Made by a program: the position numbers and the translations under genes. A stretch of DNA of 61,798 nt. It comes from Chara braunii (taxonomy: Eukaryota; Streptophyta; Charophyceae; Charales; Characeae). The notes below the pieces were generated by a model, which saw nothing but the letters and a program-made list of their open reading frames with translations, was not told where the DNA came from and ran no database searches. Below, one piece after another: positions 13,368 to 24,841 of the stretch (its first letter is position 1; every line of letters starts with the position of its first letter). The stretch is from positions 1,019,752 to 1,081,549 of the forward strand of contig BFEA01000383.1 in the NCBI GenBank assembly GCA_003427395.1. The letters are read 5' to 3'.

Positions 13368-14321
13368 TTTTAGCAGTAGCGAATGCAGATCCCAGGGCTC
13401 GATCCCTAGTTCTCACCTTACCTGTGTACAGTATCTGTGTCGACCCCGAGTGTTTGAACCTGTGACCTGTTTTTGGCAGTTGTTGTTGTCTGTCGTAGGT
13501 CTGTGTAGTGGTAGGGTTTCGATCTGTAGGTCTGTCGAGTAGGAGTCACAGCTCTGTAGAGGTCGTAGCTGCTACAGTCCTGAGAGGTCAAGGTCGTAGC
13601 TGCTACAGTACCCGAAAGGCGAAGTCTACAGACTTCCAGAAGGTCCCGAAAGTGGCCTTTCGAAGTGGGCTCACGTTTAGGCAGAGGCAAGTGGGCAAGT
13701 GGTGGAGCCAACCTCAGTACGTTGGCAGTGCGACTGCAGTGAGTCTGCGGTGCAAACCCATGCAGTCAGCGGCACCCGCCCAGTCAGTCCCAGTCCAGTC
13801 CAGCAAGTACCATGAGGGACTGTGTGCACCATGGGCCGATGGGAAAGGGCAGACCAGCGAGTTACAGAAATATAAATCAAGAGGCAGCGCCCAGCCATTC
13901 ATTCATTCCTGCGTAAGCCATGCGGAAGCGCTGCCATAGCGACTTGTGCGAGGTGGTCTGCAGTGAGCCCGAGGACGAAGTGGGCGAGAAGGAAGTTAGC
14001 CATAGCGATAGAGTAGCAGCGGTCATAGCCGCCATAGCTGTAGGTGTGTGCGGGTGTGTGTGAATGTACAGGGTGTTGCGTGTGGGATATCCAGGGTGAT
14101 CCTGTGAGCAAACAGCAGTATTGAGTAAGTGACGAACAGAGAGTTGTACAGGCGGTGTGCCGCCATAGCCGTTTGAAGTGAACTTGCATCTGAGCCGCGT
14201 TCTTGGTACTATATCTCTGAGTTCTGAGTGGGCGCTTGACGCCAGTTTGCTGCGCAACCTGTTTGCATACATGTAAAGTGTGAATGAAAGCGAGTCTGAT
14301 TGCAAAACCCTCTGCCAAAGG
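13368..14321 (+). mobile_element. 954-bp insertion in gag, probably a solo LTR
   Basis: The gag reading frame leaves at TTCACC (13362-13367) and resumes after TTAACC (14322-14327). This pair could be a 5-6 bp target-site duplication with one mismatch. Inside there is a TATA-like AAATATAAAT near 13868 followed by AGAGGCAGCGYCCAGNCATTC, which is also found in inverse orientation near 58490-58520 in an LTR-like segment. A 30-bp word containing GGTCGTAGCTGCTACAGT is present twice (near 13560 and 13588). The ends do not read TG...CA, so the class is unproven. A weak alternative is a TTAA-targeting element whose ends start CCTTT. Confidence 0.5.
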
Positions 14322-16098
14322 TTAACCGATCCTGCCGTAGTAAGGAAGTTAAAGATTGGAGGCGGGGGAGGAGATGGAGGTGATGATGGTGATGATGGTG
14401 ATGATGGGGACAAAAACGGAAAGGGTCCCAAGAAGGAGAAGGACAGTGAAGCGGAGGAGTCCAAGCAGAAGATGAAGGTGAAGTTGCCTTGGACTTATAC
14501 GGGGAAGAAAGAAGAGAGTGTATTGACCAGGGAAGCTGCAATGGATACCTAACTGTACGCGCAGAAGATCCCGTACTGGGATCGAGTGCTAATGGCTAGT
14601 TCATGTTTAGCTGGTGATGCGATGAGTTTCGCCATCTCCCTGATGAAGGAGAGTGGCCGCACAACCACGGTCCAGTACTCACAACGAGCACGGATTGAAG
14701 ACTTCTTTAGAGCCCTTAGAGAAAGGTTTGAAGATAAGAATCTGGCCCATAGGACCGAGTCCTTGATCCTGAACATTGGTGATCGTAAGTGGAAGAGCGC
14801 CAACACTCAAAGCCACTATGGATACGCTTTTGCAGTGTCCGGACCATGCATTGACACCCATACAAATTTTGAACAACTTTGCCAGAGTACTCCCAGATCC
14901 ATTGAGGACTCGATTATCTCACCGCACTAAAGAATAAGGAACGACTTAAATGAAAAGTTCAATAAGATTGCAGTTGATCATGCTGAATTTTTGCAAAAGG
15001 CACAGTACTACAATTATTGAAAGGATCTCCAGGCAGGGAAAAAATGGAGAGATCATACGATCTCGGGAAATATAGCCGGAAAAGACAATCTTCTGGTCAC
15101 CTTTGAAGAAGGAGGGGTAAAATCACTCACCTACGACCAGATAGATTACGGTTTAGAAGAAGATAGCAATAGTCACTTAGCCCAAGGAGGGGACTATGAG
15201 GTTATTGCAACCCACGAGGGAGGGCGACAAGGAGGAAGAGGTCGTGGAAGAGGAAGAGGAGGTCGCGGCCGTGGTGGAGGAAGAGGACCCGCCGCCTAGA
15301 GGGGTAGTGGCGAAGGTAGCTAATGGCCCCTTGCAAGGTAGTAGAGGTTCCAACTCCACTGGGGGTAGAGGAAAAGGATACAACACTAGGGGCCATATCC
15401 ACCCCATCCCGGGATCGCTGTAGGCAAACCTTGGGAACAAATGGGGATTGATGAGAAACCTTGGGATGAGCATAAGGCAGCCAACCAGCGTTTCAAATGT
15501 GGTGACCCCGACCACATTGTTCCCTGTTGTCCCGAATATCGGTACCCAAAAGGGAACAACCAGTACAGGTAGCAGTTGCCTGTACAGGGACTCTGGATGC
15601 AAGCAGACTGTCATCCTCCCATCCAGAGGTCCCAATGGCAGAGACTGAGAGGGCGGATGGCCCCCACCTAGTTAGCTGCCCGGAGGTTGCTTGTGTTAAA
15701 ACCTCTCTAGGTGGTTCCCTTGCAAGCATAGGTGATGAACTGATCACTCGTCGCCGCGCTTGGGCCGAAATGAAAAAAAAGAAAGGGCAGTTGTTAATTG
15801 CAGACGTAGACGTCAGTAAAGTAAGCGTGACCGCGTTAATAGATAGTGGGTCAACACGCAATTATATAAGCAATAAAGGGCCACAGAAGATGCGCCTAGG
15901 GCTGAAGGTCCAAAAGTTAGACCAGCCCGTCATGAGCAAGTTAGCGGATAATAGGGAAATGGTAGTAGATAGTTATTTTGAAGGGGTCAGGACATACTTC
16001 CGGTTGGAGGCAAAGGGAAAGCTAGAATGTGTTCTACACTCCCTGACACTCTTAGTGGAGGACAACCTCCCTTTTGACATGATACTAGGAACTGACTG
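14322..16098 (+). pseudogene. Ty3/gypsy gag C-terminal part and protease, broken
   Basis: This continues the Gag interrupted at 13367. The order is an acidic Gly/Asp linker, a capsid-like region (IPYWDRVLM, GDAMSFAISL, RIEDFFRALRERFEDKNLA), an Arg-Gly-rich stretch near 15200-15300, a zinc knuckle near 15488-15530 and an aspartic protease (LIDSGSTRNYIS, then FDMILGTD). Several stops and frameshifts divide it, for example the stop after AAMDT near 14550. The knuckle has lost its first Cys: Arg (CGT) stands where the minus-strand copy has Cys. The frame ends at 16098, just after the protease flap region, where it abuts minus-strand RNase H. There is no RT in this orientation. Confidence 0.8.
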
Positions 16099-16479
16099 TA
16101 ATGTCGCCAATGATTGAGAGCCTCACGTAGTGCATACAACTCTCTTTCATATGTTGAAGCGGCCACTTTCTCATTAGGCAGTCGGCAGGACATAAACTCC
16201 ACGCGCCGGTATCCATGCCCATCGTCTTGCTGAAGGACAACACCTATACCATATTGACTAGCGTCGGTTGTAACCACGAAAGGTAAAGAAGGGTCTGCCA
16301 CTTTAAGAACCAGATAGTTAATCAAACACTTTTTTAGACGCTTGAAGGACATCGTACAGTCTGAGTCCCACTTCCAAATTACTTCTTTCTTAAGCAATCG
16401 GCGAAGGGGAGCAGCTATTATCGTAAAGTGTCTTACGAACTTTCGATAGTAGTTGGCTAACCCAAGGAACGACCGCAAC
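16099..16479 (-). pseudogene. gypsy RNase H, N-terminal part, truncated
   Basis: Reading leftward, this continues the RT of the minus-strand element. It has the connection motif RSFLGLANYYRKF, the RNase H start with FVVTTDASQYGIGVVLQQ (catalytic Asp kept) and the second catalytic region YERELYALREAL. The protein then stops matching after HWRHY at about 16099, where the usual continuation is LLGRHF. From that base the sequence belongs to the plus-strand protease of another copy. A frameshift near 16480 separates it from the RT. Confidence 0.85.
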
Positions 16480-18199
16480 TCAGTCAGGGTGCAGGGGTTC
16501 GGCCAATCTCTTATTGCTGCTTATCTTGGCATCTTCCAGTTTGACCCCATCTCCATCAATCACATGTCCTAGATATAGCACCTGACGCTTAGCCCATTCA
16601 CACTTCTTTGGGTTTAACTTGAGTTTTGCTTCTCTCAATTTATTTAGCACAAGTCGAAGGTGCTCAGCGTGCTCCTTTTCATTTTTGCTAAAAATTAAAA
16701 TATCGTCTAAATAAATCACAACAAATTTGTCGAGCCATCTACGAAAAAGTTCGTTCATCGTTCTTTGGAAAGTAGCAGGGGCATTCGTTAGACCAAAGGG
16801 CAAAACTACGAATTCATAATGCCCATACCTTGTCCTAAAGGCAGTCTTGTGTTGGTCTTTCGGCTCAACCTCAATCTGATGATAGCCGGATTTCAGATCA
16901 ATCTTTGAAAATATTTTCCTTCCCTGCACGCGATCCAGCAAATCGTCTATTCGCGGTAATGGTTCGGCATTCTTTATTGTTATATCATTTAGTCTTCTAT
17001 AGTCTATACACATGCGAACGCCGCNNNNNNNNNNNNNNNNNNNNNNNNNNNNNNNNNNNNNNNNNNNNNNNNNNNNNNNNNNNNNNNNNNNNNNNNNNNN
17101 NNNNNNNNNNNNNNNNNNNNNNNNNNNNNNNNNNNNNNNNNNNNNNNNNNNNNNNNNNNNNNNNNNNNNCGCCGTCTTTCTTAGGCACAAAGAGCACAGG
17201 CGCACCATAGGGCGAGGAGCTAGGTCTTATCCAACCATTTTTCAACAACTCGTCGAGTTGGGTTCGCAGTTCATCCAATTCCTGGGGCGACATACGATAG
17301 ATAGGCCCCTTCGGGGGCGCACTCCCTGGAATGATATCAATGCGGTGGCAGATTGGTCTTTCCACCACACCGCTTCGGGCTTCAGCCACATCTGCGAACT
17401 CTTTCAGGATCCTCTCAATCTCCTGGGACCTGACTTCATCCTTTGTTTCTTCTTCCTTTACTGGGCGCACATATGCAACAAAGACTTGGTCGTACAAATT
17501 ATACTTCTTCACAAGACGGGCGAACGCGAGGACACTCATACAACAATGAGCCAGGCTGCTTTCCTTACCAGATTCATGAAATAGGCGGATTTTCTTCTTA
17601 CCTCCTTGCGGACTTGGAAACCAACATTCATGTTCCCTTAACTTTAGATCCGCTTGCGCAGCTGCACCCCAATCCATTCCTAATAACACATCAAAGGGCA
17701 AGTTATCCTCCACCAAGAAGGTCAGAGAGTGGAGAACACGTTCCACCTTCCCCTCTGCCTCCAGCCGAAAGTATACTTGTACCCCTTCGACGTAGCGATC
17801 CATAGCGGTTTCACTACTATTTGCTAACGTACTTACAATGGGCTCACTTAACTTCCTAACCTTAAGCCTAAGACGTAGTTTTTGTAATCCTCTTTTACTA
17901 ATACAACTGCGTGTAGACCCACTGTCTATCATACCTCCTACTCTTACTCGGTTTATTTCAAGATCTGCAATTATTAGCTGTCCTTTCTTTTTTCGCATTT
18001 CAGTCCAGGCTTGGCGAAGAGCGGCCAACTCATCACCCATGCCAGCGAGGGATCCATCTAGAGAGATGCATACATTTGCCACCTCTGGACAGTGTACTAG
18101 ATGGGGACTTCCTTCCTCTTCAGTTTCTGTCAGTGGAGCCTTTGACTGGGAGGATTCTGATTTTTCAACAGTCAAAGCTCCGGTAGAGGCAACTGACAC
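16480..18199 (-). pseudogene. gypsy protease and reverse transcriptase
   Basis: Protease: GGMIDSGSTRSCIS holds the active-site DSG, and PFDVLLGMDWG is the flap-side motif. Reverse transcriptase: the fingers start at IYRMSPQELDELR, then VPKKDG, MCIDYRRLND, FSKIDLKSGYHQIEV, FVVLPFGLTNAPATFQ, the catalytic VVIYLDDILIFSK and the thumb YLGHVIDGDG. The core motifs are intact in sequence. It would copy element RNA into cDNA. The frame is interrupted by 145 unknown bases at 17025-17169 placed between VPKKDG and VRMCIDY, where other copies show no extra residues. After the thumb the frame is lost near 16480. It lies downstream of the gag of the same element. Confidence 0.9.
17025..17169. other. 145-N gap inside the RT, probably not missing sequence
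   Basis: The left flank ends ...GAACGCCGC and the right flank starts CGCCGTC..., so they overlap by CGCCG. Joining them on this overlap gives an uninterrupted KDG-VRMC reading as in related RTs. Confidence 0.7.
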
Positions 18200-20322
18200 C
18201 TCTACTGGCTGTTCCCTTTTGCCCCCCTATAGTCAGGGCAGGACGGGACAATGTGGTCGGGGTCCCCACATTTGAGGCATTAATCTGCCTTCTTTCTTTC
18301 GACCCAAACTTTCTCAAGGATTCCCAATTCTTTCCAAGGCTCTCCTTCCGGCAAGCCTGGATGAGGTGGGTATGGCTTATACCACTTGTTGTACCATGAG
18401 CCTCTTCCTCTACCCCAGGTGGAGTAAGAACCACGGCCACCGTATGAGGGACCATTTCCCCTTTCTCCCACGTAGTGGCTTCCTTCACCACCACTCCTCT
18501 GGGTGCCGAATCCTCGTCCACCACGGCCGCGACCTCTTCCTCGGCCACGCCCTCTTCCTTNACGCCCTCCCCNGCGGGCTNCAACANCCGCGTAACTCCC
18601 CTCCTGAGCTANCGGTCTGTTGGGTTCATCGANACNNTANTCTATTTGGTCCCAANAAAGTGATTCGACACCTCCTTCTTCAAAGGTCAGAAGGAGGTTG
18701 TCTTTCCCAGGTATTGATCCTGAGATGGTGCGGTTTTGCCATCTTTTGCCCGCTTGCAGATCTTTCCAATAGTGGCAATAGTTGGCTTCAGCCAGAAATC
18801 CTGCATGGTCTAATGCAATCTTACTAAATTTTTCATAGGTCATCCCCTCCTCTTTAGTGCGGGGATATAATTGAGTTCGGACGGGATCAGGTAAGGCGCG
18901 AGCAAAACTATTCAAAACCTGAGCCGGGGTTAACCCATGTTCACTGCAGCAACCCATCCATGGTAGCTTTTAGTGCCGATGTGCTTTTCCACTTCCTGTC
19001 AGGAAGGAAGGTTCAAGATTAACATTTCTGTTCTTCGGGCGAGATTCTTATCTTCGAACCTCTCCCTGACGGCTTTGAGGAAATCTTCAATACGGGTTTG
19101 TTGGGAAAACTCTACCATCGAACTACATCCTGCTTCCTTTTGTAACGAGATGGCAAAACTCATCGCGTCACCGGCCATGCACGAAGTGCCCATCAAGACC
19201 CTATCCCAATAGGGAATCCGTTGTCCGTAGACATAGGACTCTACAGCCGCCATCCAATGCAACACGCTTTCTTCCTTTTTGCCGGTGTACATCCATGGAA
19301 TTTTAACTTCAACTTTGTTGCTGGTCCCAACTCCTTCTTCTCGCTATCTTCCCTTTCCTTTCTTATCTCCGTCGCCTCCATCCCCGTCTCCGTCACCACC
19401 TCCTCCTCCGCCGCTGCCCTGCACTATTCTCTCAATCACGGCTGGAGTGAAGGTTTGAGTGAGATGATCATCCAGTTTGTTGATATAGGACTGAATGTGC
19501 AGATCTACGTCCTTGGCGGACTTCTGCAGAAAAGTGTTCCATACATTTTCAAACTCCAGTTGTTTCGTTTCAACTTTCTGCAAGGTCCTATTGATTGTAG
19601 CAACTTTCGGTTTCGTATGGAGAACTGTTTCAGTTAGGAGGGCGAGTTTTTCTTCAGTAGCCACTTGCTTTTCCTTTTGTGCCTGCAGCTCGCGGTGTAA
19701 CCTCGCCCCCTCTGCTTGCAACTTTTTTCTATCATCAAGCTCTTTGCGCTTCGCCGCTTGCTGTGCAATTCAGTGTGTTTTTCTTCCAGCATCAGTTCTC
19801 TCTCCCTTTTATCTGTTATTAGTGCTAGCCTTGCTATGAATGTATCTCGTTCTTCTTCTGATTCTTCTAATTTGTCACTGGAATAAGAATACTGGTTATA
19901 CCAGTCCAATGGCTTGACAAAGACTTCCCCCCGGATCTCACTTGTCTCGCCACTTGCTGCACGCCGCCTGATAAGTCTTTCACCCCCTTCCTCCGAGGCT
20001 TCTTCTTCTTCCTCAATAGTCTGCAACTCATCCTTTATTTCTTGTTCCCACTTTTCCTTCATTTCCTCTTCTTCTAACTGGGTTTTTTTCTTTAACTCTT
20101 CTTCTTTCTTCTTCTTTCTTTCTTCTCTTGCTTTCTTCTTTTCTGCCTGTCGGCGGTCAATCTCTGCCTGCTCAGCAGGTGTGGGCCCTGGCTTCACTGC
20201 TCCTGATCGCATCATCATGCGGGANGTGCACACNCGTCCGAANCCCAGTGGGAATATGAACCTGAACAGTGGGCCCAATAAGACAGAGAGGGCCAACAGG
20301 CCCTGAATGGGATAGTCATCCA
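18200..20322 (-). pseudogene. Ty3/gypsy gag with zinc knuckle, decayed
   Basis: Reading leftward: an N-terminal charged coiled coil with PGPTPAEQAEIDRRQAEKKK and long Lys/Glu tracts (20.2-19.7 kb), a conserved FENVWNTFLQKSA segment (19.5 kb), a Gly/Asp linker, a capsid-like domain (YTGKKEESVLHWMAAVESYV, IPYWDRVLMG, RIEDFLKAVRERFED), SFARALPDPVRTQLYPRT, WKDLQAGKRW, an Arg-Gly repeat near 18.5 kb, and a CCHC knuckle C-LK-C-GDPD-H-IVPS-C near 18250-18290. Frameshifts occur near 19740, 19340 and 18975, and a TAA stop stands directly before the knuckle. Scattered Ns lie at 18561-18655 and 20225-20243. The probable start is the Met at about 20215 (MRSGAVKPGPTPAEQ) rather than the farther upstream Met codons. 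Its LTR and primer-binding site lie at 21.2-22.3 kb. Confidence 0.85.
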
Positions 20323-20478
20323 TGATGACTATCGGCACAGGGAACCCTCCGCCGGATCACCAAGGCACTATCCCAATCAACTTACTTAATATCTGTTGGC
20401 AATGGAGTTCGGTATCCCTCTTTTTTTTTTTCTTGTTTGTGGACTGTAGAAGGTGCTGCAGGTAACAAATCAAATTAA

Positions 20479-20743
20479 AATAATGCTTACTTGTTGAATC
20501 TGTATAGTCCCCCTTTTTTTTTTTTTTCTTGATATGCTGTCTGGCTCCCTGGATCAACCTTTGGCAATAATGCTTACTTGTTGAATCTGTATAGTCCCCC
20601 CCCTTTTTTTTTTTTTTTTTAATATGCTGTCTGGCTCCCTGGATCAACCTTTGGCAATAATGCTTACTTGTTGAATCTGTATAGTCCCCCCCCTTTTTTT
20701 CTTTTCTTAATATGCTGTCTGGCTCCCTGGATCAACCTTTGGC
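20479..20743. repeat. three tandem units of 87-90 bp
   Basis: Units start at 20479, 20566 and 20656 with AATAATGCTTACTTGTTGAA. They differ mainly in the length of an internal poly(C)/poly(T) run, and each ends with CTCCCTGGATCAACCTTTGG. They lie in the 5' leader of the minus-strand element, just upstream of its gag, which points to slippage or unequal exchange in the leader. Confidence 0.9.
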
Positions 20744-21242
20744 AATGTGTTTTTCTCTCTTGATATGCTTGATGACGATATCCAGCCTACCTATCAAGAG
20801 GGATAGGAGAGAAACCTACTCCTATTCGCAGAACACTGGGCCACCTACTCTAGTGTGACCAGTCCCTGACACATCACACTTGGGTCATCAGACTCTGACA
20901 GCCCAGACCTGACAGCTAGGACAACCCAGATCCAGACTTCGACTCCTGACCAGATCAGCAGCAGTCACCTTCAGAGGGTCAGCGAGAGAGAGAAGGTAGG
21001 GGACACACACATGCATGCAGGTTCAGGGAAAGGAGGTGCTTCTCTTTTCTTGAAGATATCGTCGATGAAGATTCTCCACGACGCTCCGCACGCTCCAGGT
21101 AAGTAGACTTCGCCACTTCTTCTTCGGCCTGCTTCCCCCACTATCGCACACTTCTTCTCCTCCTCCCTCCTTCACTATCCTCCATCACCACTTCTTCTCG
21201 CCGGCCTTGATCAGACCAGCGCTATGAGTGTAGCGAGCATCT

Positions 21243-21254
21243 GCTCCGTTACCA
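21243..21254 (-). other. primer-binding site (initiator Met-tRNA type)
   Basis: On the minus strand this reads TGGTAACGGAGC, close to the plant consensus TGGTATCAGAGC that is complementary to the 3' end of initiator Met-tRNA. It sits 5 bp inside an LTR end reading CCTTGCA. First-strand cDNA synthesis would start here. Confidence 0.7.
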
Positions 21255-21259
21255 AATTT

Positions 21260-22307
21260 TGCAAGGGTGCTGGGGACCATCTCACGCAGATGTGTACATG
21301 TCATGCATCATCTTCACACGCAGTGATCAATAGTCTCAACCATAGACAAAGGTAGTGAAGAAGAGAACCGAGTCTCACAGCTTATATTATCAGAAATATG
21401 ATTACAAAGTGCTTCCAAATTCCCCTGAGTCCAGCGCTCATCAGCGCAACACAAATCTCTGCTCAACTCATCAATATGCCGTTCAAGGCATCAGCGCTAC
21501 CTCTGCAGATTGTCTCCTAGTCATCAATATGGTCACAACTCATCAGCGCCCACTCTGCAGTTCACGACCAACTCAGGTAAGTGTCTCCCATAGCCAAACC
21601 TTGAATGAACACTCTTCGTCTCAATCTCTTCCGCCTATGATGCATGCACANACTGTTCTCTCAAGGATCTACTCTGGATACTACTCATAGCTAAGTACTA
21701 ACCCTTCTACTCTACTTACTAACTCGCTGGGCAGCATGGCTGCATCCTTTCCAGCGCATAGTCTTCTTCTTCCCTCTTAGCGCATCTTCCTTCCTCCAGC
21801 GCTACTCCTACTGACTAACGCACAAGTGCACCAGCACTTCCACGCATTCAAGCCAGTGGAGATCTGGCGAGAAATGAGGCAGGCAGCTCCCTATATAGTG
21901 CTGGCCACTCCTCGCTGGGTCTGCATTGGCTCAAGTCGGCCTTTCCTTTGGCCCAGACCCTGCATTGCATGTGTCCCAGTAGAGTCCCAATGAAGTTCTA
22001 CTGCTGCTGTGGCCTCTCGGCCTGTATTTGGACTTGAAAGTCTGGATCTGGACTGACCCCTTGACCCAAACCAGAACTGGGACTGTGCCTATTGACTTTA
22101 CTTTCGGACAGGCACAACTCTAAACGAACAGACATTCCTTTGCACAAACAGGTACACTGTCTGCACGTACAGACACACTCTTACCCGAACAGACATGACA
22201 GACACAGCTCCTAGTGAACAGGTATATCCTTTGACAATGCCCTTTACCTTAGATTTAGATGTGCCTGTTGATAGAGAACTTGACCTTTGGCCTGCTTTCA
22301 CGTTTCT
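21260..22307 (-). mobile_element. 5' LTR of the minus-strand gypsy element, start truncated
   Basis: The LTR end is CCTTGCA (21260-21266 on the plus strand), followed by the primer-binding site. On the minus strand it has the same order as the 47.0-48.1 kb LTR: a GTGAAA(A)GCAG start region, four TCTGTTCG-like words about 21 bp apart (22125-22195), GGGACACA, a TATA-like CACTATATAGG, CAGATCTCCACTGGC, GCGTGGAAGTGCTG-GCACTTGTGCG, and CTTACCTG (21574-21582 as CAGGTAAGT). The first ~80 bp of the LTR are missing at 22307, where a plus-strand integrase fragment begins. Confidence 0.75.
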
Positions 22308-22389
22308 GAGCCCTGGCGAGACACCTTTTCACAATGCTTTACTTTTTTCAAGACCCGTGTTGCTTTTCTTTTGAAAGGCCTGAGGCCTG

Positions 22390-22793
22390 CATCGGGTAAA
22401 GCCCCTTTTATGAGGAGAACATTTCCCAATAATTGTTGCATGCCCCTAGAGGACCGTGGCAGATTCTTGATGTGATTGGTGATGTGTTGTTGAAATTCCT
22501 CTACATTTGCACACGTATCCGGAGTTTCATGCATCAAAGTTGCTCCCTTGTGTTAGTAATGATCTCTTCCCAACTCGCAGATCCATGATTCCCCCAGATA
22601 AGGATGGGAAATATGATGTAGATCGGATTGTTGGACAAGATGTCTACAGATCTGGGCGTAGGGGTAGACCACAGCGGCAGTATAGGTTAGATTTGCCTAT
22701 CAGGAACCTTCAGAAGATCGCTGGTTTACAAGAGAGGAACTAACTGAGACGGCACCGCATATTGTGTCCTATTATGAGAGAGCTAAGAAATGA
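22390..22793 (+). pseudogene. gypsy integrase C-terminal tail
   Basis: This matches the last ~130 residues of the integrase at 46.5-46.98 kb: a degraded EENISQ, then PRGPWQ, IGDV, then FHASKLLPCVSNDLF, RRSMIPP, DGKYDVDRIV and GRRGRPQRQY, ending near ETAPHIVSYYERAKK and a stop at 22791-22793. The frame shifts near 22500 and near 22700. In Ty3/gypsy integrases this tail helps hold DNA and target chromatin. It is followed by its own 3' LTR. Its catalytic core is absent because the fragment starts at a junction with the minus-strand LTR. Confidence 0.8.
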
Positions 22794-22864
22794 ATTAACA
22801 TATTGCACAGATAAAATTGGTAATTTTCTCGGAGATCCTCGAAATTAGGCCGGCAAGAGTGAAA

Positions 22865-23781
22865 TGCCTTCCACGATTCAGACCTTAAATTCGAGTTTCA
22901 GGGTCACAGGCCTGGGCCAAGAAAGGCCAAGTCGGTCAGTTTCAGAAAAGTCAGAGTCGGGTACCTTAGCAGTCAAGTCCAACAGGCACCCGGTAAACAG
23001 TCACATCTCAGGGGTAAAATCACGTCTCATAATGAAAAGTCATGTTGGTAAGTCATATCCGATGAGCAAAGGACACTTCCACAGGCAAGAGTCGTGTCCC
23101 AAAGGCAGAAGTCACAGTCCACAGTCGATACCAGGCCCTGATATTCAAAAGCAAACATGTCGTGGGGATGTGGTACAGGAACCAATTCAAGCCCCAAGAA
23201 GCAGAGGCTGGCACGAGTTGAAGCTCGGTCCAAGACAATATAAGGACTGGCCAGCCACCTCATTTGGCAGATTGCTCATTCGCATGAAGTAAGAAGTGCT
23301 GGTGCACTTGTGCGCTATTGTGAGGGGCGAAGCGCTGAGCCAGGGAGCTGTGCTAGTAGAGGGAGAGAGAGGGAGCAGCGATAGCTGCCCAGCACTGGCA
23401 GAGGGCAGGCAGCCATAGCTGCGCCAGTGCTAGTAGATAGTAGTAGACATCAGAGGGGTTAGTAGAGTTAGCAGTGGGTGTATTCAGAGTTGGTCCTTGA
23501 GTAGTAGAAAGTGTGTGAGTGCATACAAGTAGGGAGAGAAGACACAGGGAGGTAGCGACAGAGAGAAGACTGAGAGAGAAAGAGAGAAGATCATTGGCAG
23601 GGATACTTACCTGAGTGAAGACACTGGTTACTTGGGTTAGCGCTGTGGAGCGTTTGGATTCTAAAGCTGCGCTACCTGGTCTTCATCTCTCTGGCCTCCA
23701 GTGTGAACTTCGTGTGATCTCATTCATGCCTGGTGTGTGATTGTGTGCGCTCATCGGTGGTCAACTGAGAGGTTCACTGCA
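22865..23781 (+). mobile_element. 3' LTR (about 917 bp) following the integrase tail
   Basis: Integrase is followed by CTCGAAATTAGGCCGGCAAG and a purine-rich tract, then TGCC..., the likely LTR start. The proposed end is CACTGCA at 23781. It shares with the 47.0-48.1 kb LTR GAAGTGCTG-GCACTTGTGCG (near 23300), GCAGCCATAGCTGCGCCAG (23410), ACTTACCTG (23605-23613) and CAGTGTGAACTTC (23699). The U3 half resembles the minus-strand fragment at 48.13-48.49 kb, so this is a distinct subfamily. The ends are inferred. Confidence 0.65.
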
Positions 23782-23868
23782 TCTAAACTTGATAAGGCGA
23801 AAAATCTACCAAGCTATGAAGTCTGCTCCAAGTTATCTGCTTCAAGTCATCCAGTTGGAGAAAACAGA

Positions 23869-23970
23869 GATGCACAGCCTCGCACGGAGGAGAAGAGGGA
23901 GCGAGAAGAAAGATTAGGTGATGCACAGCCTCGCATGGAAGAGAAGAGGGAGAGAGAAGAAAGATTAGGG
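23869..23970. repeat. 51-bp tandem duplication
   Basis: GATGCACAGCCTCGCA starts at 23869 and again at 23920. The two 51-bp copies differ at a few bases and are purine rich. An open frame crosses both copies (MEEKREREERLG-like) because 51 is a multiple of three, but nothing else suggests a gene. Confidence 0.9.
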
Positions 23971-24301
23971 GAAGGAGCGGTGGTGGGCACACTGTAGGCA
24001 GCGAACATATGTTGGTTGAAGGGAGCAAGGACTAGAGACACTGAAGAGGGTAGAAGGGTGGAAAGGTGAGCAATATCTGAGGACATGGGACGTAGGAACA
24101 GGCGGAGAATTCAATGATAAGGTTTGAAATACAGATGCAGCTCTTTGGGCTTACAGCGCAGCCCGGGGGCTAAAGACAGCTTCAGGACGGTATTGGCAGG
24201 GGCTTTGCAATGGATTTTGGATGGATGAAGCAGTCACACCATGATCTCTATGCCATCCATCAACTTTGGCCCCGGCCAGCAAAATAAACATGGTCACAGA
24301 C

Positions 24302-24841
24302 GGTGTCGCATACCCTAATGGTCGGCGCCCCTTGACTGGTCGGGTGCCGACCAGCCGGCGGGCCGGCTGGTCAGCACCTACTGGTCGGGGGGCGTCAGCA
24401 CCCCGCAAAAATAAAAAAACGATCCCCATATTTTTTTTTCTGGGAGTCCATAACCCCTAATAACCCCACCAACTCCCAACCCGAATACCCCCATAGGGCC
24501 CATACACCCCCCCAACAGCCTCAAACCGCCCCCCAACACCCTCATACCCCCCCCAATACTCCCTATACCACCCCTACACCACCCCTATACCACTCCTATA
24601 CCACCCCTATACCACCCCTATACCCCCCCATACCCCTTCTAGACCCCCCCCAATCCCTAAAAGTTTCTCAGCGGATTTGGGCTGTACTCAGCACGCACAG
24701 TAAAACCCCCAACTCAGAGTTTTAAAAAAATCAGTGGATGGCTGTTTTCTGACTGGTCGGCAGACCGCCGACCGGTCAGCCCTACTGGTCGCCTGCAAAA
24801 CAGTCGGCGGTCGGGGTCGGCGGTCTGCAGGTATGCAACGC
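24302..24841. mobile_element. 540-bp MULE-like MITE with 11-bp target-site duplication
   Basis: TGGTCACAGAC flanks the segment on both sides (24291-24301 and 24842-24852), a perfect 11-bp duplication. The ends form imperfect inverted repeats: GGTGTCGCATACC on the left and GCGTTGCATACC on the right read inward. Just inside each end is a strong palindrome (24343-24378 and 24749-24779) with the shared word GACYGGTCGG. The middle is C-rich with a 12-bp word CCACCCCTATAC repeated several times near 24565-24640. It has no coding capacity. The 9-11 bp duplication fits the Mutator-like superfamily. Family assignment is inference. Confidence 0.85.

Noticed and set aside
22298-22537. Minus-strand 79-codon frame
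   Set aside because: It is the reverse of the plus-strand integrase tail.
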